From: Nitrospirota bacterium
GTDB taxonomy: Bacteria; JACPQY01
Length of the DNA stretch: 64,000 nucleotides
Direction of reading: 5' to 3'
Assembly (NCBI GenBank): GCA_016190245.1
Contig: JACPQY010000024.1
Span: 1 to 64,000, forward strand
The notes below the pieces were generated by a model. That model was not told the origin of the DNA. It saw only the letters and a list, made by a program, of their open reading frames with translations, and made no database searches. Positions within the stretch are counted from its first letter, which is position 1, and each line of letters opens with the position of its first letter. Shown in pieces: positions 58,070-64,000 of the stretch. Made by a program: the position numbers and the translations under genes.

Positions 58070-59176
58070 CTACCGTTCCGCCCGGCCCTCGATGTAGTCT
58101 CGAACGAGCTGGCGCGCTCGTTCATCACTGATCTGGACTGGGGGATGCTTCATGGTGCAAGCCGAGATGGACGTGAGCGGACCGCCGACCTTCCGGTCGC
58201 GCGCCAGCTTGCAGCACCGGATCGCGTCGATCGCCACCCCTGCGCTGTTCGGCGAATCCTCCACCGACAGCCGCGCCTCGAGTTCCAAGGGCACGCCGCC
58301 GAACCCGCGCGCCTCGATCCTGAGGAAGCAAAGCTTGTTGTCCTTCAGCCAAGGCACGTAGTCAGACGGCCCGATGTGGATATCCTCGGCCGGGAGGGGC
58401 TGAGCGAGCTGCGACTGTACGGCCTCGGTCTTGGAAATTTTCTTCGAGGTGAGCCGTTCGCGGGCGAGCATGTTAAGGAAATCCGTGTTTCCGCCGGCAT
58501 TCATTTGATAGGTCCGTTCGATCTTGACCCCGCGATCCCGGAAGAGGCGGGCCAAGGTGCGATGCAGGATCGTGGCGCCAAGCTGGCTCTTCACATCGTC
58601 TCCCACGATGGGGAGGCCTTTCTCCTGAAACTTGGCTGCCCACGCGGAGTTGGAGGCAATGAACACGGGGATACAATTGACCATCCCCACGCCGGCGGCC
58701 AGGCACGCCGTGGCATACGCTTGGGCGGCCTTTTCCGAACCGACAGGCAGGTAGTTGACGAGGATCTCGCAGCCCGTCTCGCGGAGCGTGCGTTCCACAT
58801 CTACCGGGTCTGTGTCGGCCAAGAGGAAGGTCCGATCTTCCGGATACTCAGCCATGTGGGAGGCGACCCCGTCGAGGACCGGCCCCATGCTGACTCTCGT
58901 GCCGTTGCAGGAGAAATCGCCACAAAAGACCTTCGTACAGTTGGGGGGAGCAAAGATGGCCTCGTGGACGGGGCGCCCCACCTTCCGCTTGTCCACGTCG
59001 AACGCGCAAACGACCTCGATGGATTCCGGCCGGTAGCCACCGATTTCGCGGTGCAGGAGGCCGTCCATCTGGGCGGCTGATTTTGCCCCTTCGCGGGTGT
59101 AATACTCGATGCCTTGAAGGAGGGAACTGGCGCAGTTACCTACACCTACAATCCCGAGCCTGATTCTCTTGTCCAT
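58070..59176 (-). CDS. ino1: Inositol-1-phosphate synthase (Ino1/MIPS)
   Basis: Ino1 turns glucose-6-phosphate into inositol-1-phosphate with NAD. The 368-residue protein shows the nucleotide-binding GIVGVGNCASSLLQG at the N-terminus, FVIASNSAWA-type and LPIVGDDVKSQLGATILHRT segments, and QMNAGGNTDFLNM, all typical of the short bacterial/archaeal enzyme. AGGAAAG lies just before ATG 59176. It heads the minus-strand set that continues with two CDP-alcohol phosphatidyltransferases and an MMPL exporter, though a 104-base gap follows it. Confidence 0.95.
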   Translation of the reverse strand: MDKRIRLGIVGVGNCASSLLQGIEYYTREGAKSAAQMDGLLHREIGGYRPESIEVVCAFDVDKRKVGRPVHEAIFAPPNCTKVFCGDFSCNGTRVSMGPVLDGVASHMAEYPEDRTFLLADTDPVDVERTLRETGCEILVNYLPVGSEKAAQAYATACLAAGVGMVNCIPVFIASNSAWAAKFQEKGLPIVGDDVKSQLGATILHRTLARLFRDRGVKIERTYQMNAGGNTDFLNMLARERLTSKKISKTEAVQSQLAQPLPAEDIHIGPSDYVPWLKDNKLCFLRIEARGFGGVPLELEARLSVEDSPNSAGVAIDAIRCCKLARDRKVGGPLTSISACTMKHPPVQISDERARQLVRDYIEGRAER

Positions 59177-59316
59177 CTTTCCTGTTTTCCGATTGCCCCT
59201 TATTTACTCTGGGTCAATTCTGCGAAGCTAATTACTCCGCAAAGCTAGGGTTGTCAAGCGCACCCGTCAGCCCCGTCCGTATCGGGCCGTGTGGCGCCCC
59301 GAAGCCCGATCCGCCG

Positions 59317-60132
59317 TCAGGATGGCGTGTGGGATAGGAGGCGAAGAAGGGTGTCGAGCGTCGTTTTGAGGTTGGGCCGGGCCACAATCAAGTCGATCAT
59401 CCCGTGCTCCAAGAGGAACTCTGCCCGCTGAAAACCGTTGGGAAGGCGCACCTTTATGGTCTGTTCGATCACCCGGGGACCGGCAAACCCGATCAGCGCC
59501 CGGGGTTCGGCCATGATCACGTCCCCTTGGAAGGCAAAGCTCGCCGCCACGCCGCCGGCTGTGGGATCGGTCAGGACGGAGACGAAGGGTTTCCCCACCT
59601 CGCGAAACCGTGACACAGCCGCAGATGTCTTGGCCATTTGCATCAGGGAGATGATCCCCTCTTGCATGCGCGCACCGCCGGAGGCGCTGAAAAGGACCAC
59701 CGGGCAGTCCCGCTCCCGGGCCCTATCGAAGAGCCGGCTGATCCGCTCACCCACGGCGTACCCCATGCTGCCGCCCATGAACCGGAAATCCATGACCCCC
59801 ACCGCCACGGCGCGGTTCATGATCCGCCCTTCGCCGGTCACAACGGCCTCCGTAAGGCCGGTTTTCTTCTGCGCCTGCTCGATCCGATCCGGGTAGGTCG
59901 TCGTGTCCCGAAACCCCAGGATGTCGGTCGTCCCGATCGTGGCGTCCCACTCAACGAGCGCTCCATCATCGAGGACCATCTGGAGGCGCTCGGTCACCGT
60001 GAGCCGAAAATGGTACTGGCATTTCGGGCACACGCCCATCCCCCGGTCCACCTCTTTCTTGAAGATGACCTCGTGGCACCCCTCGCACTTCACCCACAGT
60101 TCCTGGGGGATCGATTTCTCGAAGAGACCCAT
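59317..60132 (-). CDS. accD: Acetyl-CoA carboxylase carboxyltransferase subunit beta
   Basis: AccD with AccA moves carboxyl from biotin to acetyl-CoA to give malonyl-CoA for fatty-acid synthesis. The 271-residue protein has the four-cysteine zinc ribbon (VKCEGC and VCPKCQYH) and the carboxyltransferase blocks FMGGSMGYAVGERI, FSASGGARMQEG and LTDPTAGGVAAS. A TATAAT box lies eight bases before the ATG, suggesting a leaderless message. No accA is nearby. Confidence 0.97.
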   Translation of the reverse strand: MGLFEKSIPQELWVKCEGCHEVIFKKEVDRGMGVCPKCQYHFRLTVTERLQMVLDDGALVEWDATIGTTDILGFRDTTTYPDRIEQAQKKTGLTEAVVTGEGRIMNRAVAVGVMDFRFMGGSMGYAVGERISRLFDRARERDCPVVLFSASGGARMQEGIISLMQMAKTSAAVSRFREVGKPFVSVLTDPTAGGVAASFAFQGDVIMAEPRALIGFAGPRVIEQTIKVRLPNGFQRAEFLLEHGMIDLIVARPNLKTTLDTLLRLLSHTPS

Positions 60133-60140
60133 GAGGCGCG

Positions 60141-60168
60141 ATTATAGCCCAAACTCATCCCACGTCAC
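60141..60168 (-). promoter_or_regulatory. Promoter of accD, probably leaderless
   Basis: On the minus strand, TATAAT (60141-60146) is preceded after 16 bases by GTGACG (60163-60168), a fair -35 box. The -10 box ends eight bases before the ATG at 60132, leaving no room for a ribosome-binding site. Confidence 0.5.
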
Positions 60169-60216
60169 GGACTGGGCGTCACCCCGGGTGCCGGCGCGAC
60201 TTGGCGCATCCACGGC

Positions 60217-60246
60217 TTGACAAGTCCCCATATTCGGAACTATGTT
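60217..60246 (+). promoter_or_regulatory. Promoter of the cupredoxin gene
   Basis: A consensus TTGACA (60217-60222) and TATGTT (60241-60246) are 18 bases apart. The transcript would begin near 60253, leaving a 35-base leader with a strong ribosome-binding site AAAAAGGAGG at 60272-60281, seven bases before ATG 60288. Expression may be high. Confidence 0.6.
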
Positions 60247-60287
60247 CGCACGAGCATCCTTTCCCACTCAGAAAAAGGAGGTTCATC

Positions 60288-61001
60288 ATGTCTCGACTCG
60301 TGCTGGTTTCTGCGTTGCTCCTCGCGCTAGTGGTCCCCGCCTTTGCCTACGACCAAGTGGATGTCGCGGGCGGCGGCTCCATCTCGGGCACCGTGACGCT
60401 CACGGGGAAGGCCCCGGCGGCAAAGAAGAGCCCCGTGACGAAGGACCAGGAAGTCTGCGGCAAGGAACGGATCCTTCAGGCCGTGGTCGCCTCACCGACC
60501 AGCGGCCTGCAGAACGCGGTTGTACGCATCACGAAGATCGAGAAGGGAAAGAGGTTCGCCGCGAGCCCCGTCACGATGGACCAGAAGGGATGCGACTACA
60601 CGCCGCACATCATCTTGCTGCCCAAGGGCAAGGATCTCGAGATCCTCAATTCTGACGGGATCCTCCACAACGTGCACACGTACGGGACCAAGAATCCTTC
60701 CTTCAACAAGGCCATGCCCAAGTTCAAGAAACAGCTCACGGTGCCCGGCAGCGGTTTCAGCGAAGCCGAGAACATCGAAGTGCGGTGCGATGCGCACGAA
60801 TGGATGCACGCATGGCTTCAGGTGATCGAGCATCCTTACTATTCGCTGACGGATGCCGCAGGAAAGTTCAGCCTTGCCGATGTCCCCCCAGGTACCTACA
60901 CCGTTGAGGTATGGCACGAGAAGCTTGGCCAGGCCACGAAGGATGTCACCGTGACGGGCGGGAAGGCCTCCAGCGCGGATTTCAGCCTCGCGGCGAAGTA
61001 G
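60288..61001 (+). CDS. Secreted cupredoxin-type protein with carboxypeptidase-regulatory-like domain
   Basis: The 237-residue protein has a signal peptide (about 1-21) and should be periplasmic. A type 1 copper site is suggested by LHNVH and by RCDAHEWMHAW (C-x2-H-x2-M). The C-terminal part (HPYYSLTDAAGKFSLADVPP, then GTYTVEVWHEKLG) is a carboxypeptidase-regulatory-like beta domain that often accompanies such copper sites. An electron-transfer role is likely but unproven. The ATG follows an AAAAAGGAGG ribosome-binding site and a consensus promoter. The next gene is a universal-stress protein with zinc and PCP_red-like modules. Confidence 0.82.
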   Translation: MSRLVLVSALLLALVVPAFAYDQVDVAGGGSISGTVTLTGKAPAAKKSPVTKDQEVCGKERILQAVVASPTSGLQNAVVRITKIEKGKRFAASPVTMDQKGCDYTPHIILLPKGKDLEILNSDGILHNVHTYGTKNPSFNKAMPKFKKQLTVPGSGFSEAENIEVRCDAHEWMHAWLQVIEHPYYSLTDAAGKFSLADVPPGTYTVEVWHEKLGQATKDVTVTGGKASSADFSLAAK

Positions 61002-61046
61002 TCGCCGGCCTGCGGGCATCAGGGGGAAAATCTCGGGGCCCTGGCG

Positions 61047-62936
61047 TTGGATCTAACAACGAACCCGGCCGGGGTCCAGGGGTGGCGTTCCATCTACGTC
61101 CCTCACGACCAGTCCGACCATTCCATGGCGGCGGCCGCGATGGCCACCGAGATCGCCCGGAAGTGCGGGGCCCGGCTCACGGCTTCCCACATCTATGCCG
61201 CCGCCCTTCACGACGTCCGTTTCCGCCAGATGGAGTACACACTCCCCGAGGAATACCTCGACGAGAAGGAGATGGAACGGCAGCGAAAGCTTCACGACAC
61301 GCTCATCACCATGGGCCTGCGCCTGATCTCCGACTCCTACCTCGACCAGGTGCGGCTCCTCTGCGAGAAGCACGGGGTTCCCTTCAGCGGCAAGATCGTG
61401 GACGGTCTCCACTGGCGCTCCCTGGCGAATGACATCCGCGAGGGCGGATACGACCTCGTCGTGATGGGCGCGCTCGGGATGGGCGCCACGAAGGAGAGCC
61501 AGATCGGGAGCGTTTGCGAGAGGGTGGCGCGCCGGACCCAGACGGATCTCCTGCTCGTGCGTGAAGTCGAGGGAGGCGGCGCCCACACCAACGGGCACGG
61601 ACGCCGGATCCTGGTCGGCCTCGACGGGTCGCCCCAGTCCTTCGGCGGGCTACTCACGGCCTTCCACCTCGCGCACATGTTCGACAAAGAAGTCGAGGCC
61701 GTGGCCGTGTACGATCCCTATCTCCACTACGTCCTCTTCCACATGATCTCGAAGGTGCTCTCCGCCGAGGGATCGAAGGTCTTCCGTTTCAAGGAGCAGG
61801 AGAAACTCCACGAGGAAATCATCGACACGGGGCTCGGCCGCATCTACCAATCCCACCTCGATGTCGCGAAGCAGGTGGCGGAGCAGCACGGCACGAAGCT
61901 GCGCACAACGCTCCTCGACGGCAAGGCCTATCCGAAGATCCTCAAGCACGCGCAGGAGACGAAGGCGTGGATGATCGTTCTGGGCCGGCTCGGCTACCAC
62001 GGGAGCGAGGACCTCGATATCGGCAACAACACCGAGAACATCCTGCGCATGGCGCCGTGCAATGTGTTCGTTTCGACGCAGAGGTACATGCCGCCCCTCG
62101 AGATGCGCACGCAGCAGTACCTCACGTGGTCCCCGGAGGCCGAGAAGCGGATGGAGCGGATTCCCGCGATGAGACGGAACCTCATGCGGATGGTGGTGGC
62201 GAAATACGCGTTCGAGATGGGCCACACGGTGATCACGGAGAGCGTGATCAACAAGGCCGTCGGCAAGCTATTCCCCGAGCAGGCCTCGCGGCTCCTCGCC
62301 GAGACAGCAGTCAAGTACGTCTACGACGCCGTCAGCGCCGGCAAGGTCCGGCTCAGCGTTTGCCGGAACTGCGGCCACGTCACGCGTACGGTGGCGCCCA
62401 TCCAGTGCGCGGTCTGCTCCTCGACCGAGTTCGGCCCCCTCGATGGGGAAGCCTTGGAAGCCCTCGCGTTGGATCAAGGCCGGCCGCGCGAGGAGGAATC
62501 CTTCGATGGGGCGCGTATCCGCTGGTCCTATGAGGCGTGGAATACGCTGGCCAAGGCTCCGCAGGGCTACACGAAGCGGCGGCTGAAGGCCCGCATCGAG
62601 AAGAACGCGCGCATCCGTTCGCTCTCCATCATACCCCGCGAGTTCGTGGAGGAGATGTTCCGCTCGGAAGGGCTCGGAGATTTTCTTGGCGGGTACGACT
62701 GCAAGTGGACTGAGGAGGCGTTCCAAGCTGTCCAGGCCTACCCCGAGGGATTCCTCCGGAAGAAGATGAGGGAGACGGTCGAAGGCTATGCCGCGCGCCA
62801 CGGGATCAAGCATGTCACCCACGAGGTCGTCAAGTCGGCGCTTGACCAGGTCGCGGACGACCTCCGCCGAGTGGAGCGACGAGCGCCGGGTTCGACGGGG
62901 CCGGAGCCGGGCACCGACCAGGAGTCCGATCAGTGA
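61047..62936 (+). CDS. Two-domain universal stress protein with zinc ribbon and three PCP_red-like modules
   Basis: The 629-residue protein has two UspA domains (about 14-172 and 184-345). The first ends with the full ATP-binding pattern GALGMG...GS (G-x2-G-x9-G-S); the second has GRLG...GN, one residue off. Then come a PCP_red-like module (about 361-407, WSPEAEKRMERIPAMRR), a zinc ribbon with CRNC and CAVC (about 439-457), and two more PCP_red-like modules (about 492-541 and 553-602). PCP_red modules take their name from a protochlorophyllide reductase subunit. The stop overlaps the radical-SAM gene start. The start is TTG 61047, the only candidate before the first UspA strand. Confidence 0.85.
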   Translation: MDLTTNPAGVQGWRSIYVPHDQSDHSMAAAAMATEIARKCGARLTASHIYAAALHDVRFRQMEYTLPEEYLDEKEMERQRKLHDTLITMGLRLISDSYLDQVRLLCEKHGVPFSGKIVDGLHWRSLANDIREGGYDLVVMGALGMGATKESQIGSVCERVARRTQTDLLLVREVEGGGAHTNGHGRRILVGLDGSPQSFGGLLTAFHLAHMFDKEVEAVAVYDPYLHYVLFHMISKVLSAEGSKVFRFKEQEKLHEEIIDTGLGRIYQSHLDVAKQVAEQHGTKLRTTLLDGKAYPKILKHAQETKAWMIVLGRLGYHGSEDLDIGNNTENILRMAPCNVFVSTQRYMPPLEMRTQQYLTWSPEAEKRMERIPAMRRNLMRMVVAKYAFEMGHTVITESVINKAVGKLFPEQASRLLAETAVKYVYDAVSAGKVRLSVCRNCGHVTRTVAPIQCAVCSSTEFGPLDGEALEALALDQGRPREEESFDGARIRWSYEAWNTLAKAPQGYTKRRLKARIEKNARIRSLSIIPREFVEEMFRSEGLGDFLGGYDCKWTEEAFQAVQAYPEGFLRKKMRETVEGYAARHGIKHVTHEVVKSALDQVADDLRRVERRAPGSTGPEPGTDQESDQ

Positions 62937-64000
62937 CCGGAGCGGGGCCGAGCCCGCCCCGATTCATTCCCCTCACCCTCTCTTGGAATCTCACGCGCCG
63001 CTGCAATCTCGCGTGCGCGCATTGCTACATCGATGCCTCCGGCCACGAGAAAGGCGAGAACGAGCTCACCACCGGGGAGTGCCTCGAAACCCTCAAGCAG
63101 GTGGCGCGGCTCAACCCGGAGGCCTTTCTCATTCTGACCGGCGGCGAACCGCTCCTCCGACGGGACATCTTCGAGCTCGTTCGCGCCGCTTCAGGTCTGG
63201 GATTCTGGACGGTGCTCGGGAGCCACGGCGGCCTCATGGACCGATCGGCGGCGAGAGAACTGGCCCGCGCCGGCCTGCGCGGTGTGGGGGTCAGCCTCGA
63301 CTCACTCGACCCCGCCAAGCATGACGCCTTCCGCGGCATCCCCAAGGCGTGGGAGCACACGGTGGCGGCGCTGGACGCCCTGCGCGAGGAGCGTCTTCCC
63401 TTTCTGATCGAAACGACCATCACGAAGATGAACAGGGCGGAGATCCCGGCCCTGCCGGAGTTCGCGGCGGCTCAGGGTGCGACCGCTCTCAACGTGTTCT
63501 TCCTCGTGCCGACCGGACGCGGCGCGAAGGTGAACGACCTGACGCCGGCCGAATACGAGGAATCGCTCGGTCTGCTGGCGGACTTGCAGGAGCGCTTTGC
63601 CGGCAGGCTCCTCATCAACGCGAAGTGCGCCCCTCACTACAGACGCGTGCTCTGGGAACGCAATCCCCAGTCGGAATTCGTCCGAACCTTCCGCGGAGGC
63701 GGATGCCCCGCGGGGACCTACTATGCCCGGATCGGTCCCACGGGGGACGTCACCCCGTGCCCCTACATGCCGCTCGCGGTCGGGAATGTACGCTCGGCGC
63801 CGTTCGATGAAATCTGGGAGCGATCGGAGATCATGGCGCAGTTCCGAACGGAGCGGCGCGGAGGGCGCTGCGGGGCCTGCGAATTCGACGAGCTGTGTGG
63901 CGGATGCCGCTGCCGCGCTTACGCGATGACGGGCGACTACCTGGCTGAAGATCCCTCGTGCGTCTATCAACCGGGCAAGTACGATCGGCAACGCACCCCC
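62933..64000 (+). CDS. SPASM-type radical-SAM protein (3' end outside window)
   Basis: The 356 codons in view run off the window edge. The radical-SAM cluster motif CNLACAHC is at the N-terminus, and a SPASM-like set (CGACEFDELCGGCRCRAY, then DPSC) lies near the end. LTLSWNLTRRCNLACAHCYI and LILTGGEPLLRRDIFEL resemble the NirJ/AhbC/AhbD group of heme-pathway enzymes, but PqqE-like peptide maturases share these features. GTG 62933 overlaps the upstream stop (GTGA). Co-translation with the PCP_red-bearing stress protein favours a tetrapyrrole role, which is inference. Confidence 0.85.
   Translation, partial: MTGAGPSPPRFIPLTLSWNLTRRCNLACAHCYIDASGHEKGENELTTGECLETLKQVARLNPEAFLILTGGEPLLRRDIFELVRAASGLGFWTVLGSHGGLMDRSAARELARAGLRGVGVSLDSLDPAKHDAFRGIPKAWEHTVAALDALREERLPFLIETTITKMNRAEIPALPEFAAAQGATALNVFFLVPTGRGAKVNDLTPAEYEESLGLLADLQERFAGRLLINAKCAPHYRRVLWERNPQSEFVRTFRGGGCPAGTYYARIGPTGDVTPCPYMPLAVGNVRSAPFDEIWERSEIMAQFRTERRGGRCGACEFDELCGGCRCRAYAMTGDYLAEDPSCVYQPGKYDRQRTP

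Overview
The window is GC-rich, densely coded chromosomal DNA from a Gram-negative bacterium. Signs of this are LspA, PilZ, MMPL/RND-type and outer-membrane-type genes, NtrY/NtrX, GlnD, several sigma-54 activators, and a split F0 ATP-synthase cluster with no F1 genes. This gene mix is most like lineages once grouped as Deltaproteobacteria (Desulfobacterota/Myxococcota) or neighbouring phyla. I cannot name a species. No rRNA, tRNA or CRISPR array was seen.

Layout. 1-6.3 kb: the tail of a transposase-like gene, a strong hairpin, two divergent sigma-54 activators (one a membrane PDZ-GAF-AAA-Fis protein) around a palindromic spacer, then a decayed stretch with a toxin-antitoxin pair whose toxin is truncated by a dispersed repeat. 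6.3-8.2 kb: atpZ-atpI-atpB-atpE behind a recognisable promoter. 8.3-10.9 kb: a BtrH_N-like protein and a DHA2 multidrug transporter. 11.1-20.3 kb (minus strand): thpR-cinA-pgpA-argH-lspA-pilZ-ileS, a small zinc protein and trkA. 20.5-31.3 kb (minus): a heterodimeric ABC exporter, an M50 protease, glnD, and ntrX-ntrY. 31.4-33.1 kb: a DUF47 protein and a PiT phosphate transporter. 33.2-39.7 kb: folD, then the translationally coupled ligA-cysS-uvrB. 39.9-51.7 kb: a 3054-residue FN3/NHL/FG-GAP surface protein followed by three exported proteins. 51.9-53.1 kb: a vapBC pair and a retropepsin-like protein. 53.3-59.2 kb (minus): inositol-1-phosphate synthase, two CDP-alcohol phosphatidyltransferases (one fused to a nucleotidyltransferase) and an MMPL exporter, apparently a pathway that makes and moves an inositol-containing lipid or solute. 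59.3-64 kb: accD, a secreted cupredoxin, a universal-stress protein carrying three PCP_red-like modules, and a SPASM radical-SAM enzyme cut by the window edge.

The most notable signals are: (1) the inositol cluster with its dedicated exporter; (2) the USP/PCP_red plus radical-SAM pair; (3) a dispersed two-hairpin repeat with a compensatory base change, found mainly in tail-to-tail gaps and once ending a toxin gene; (4) the giant surface protein with a recurring insert motif; (5) seven runs of ten or eleven G or C; (6) several promoters whose -10 box lies only 6-14 bases before the start codon.
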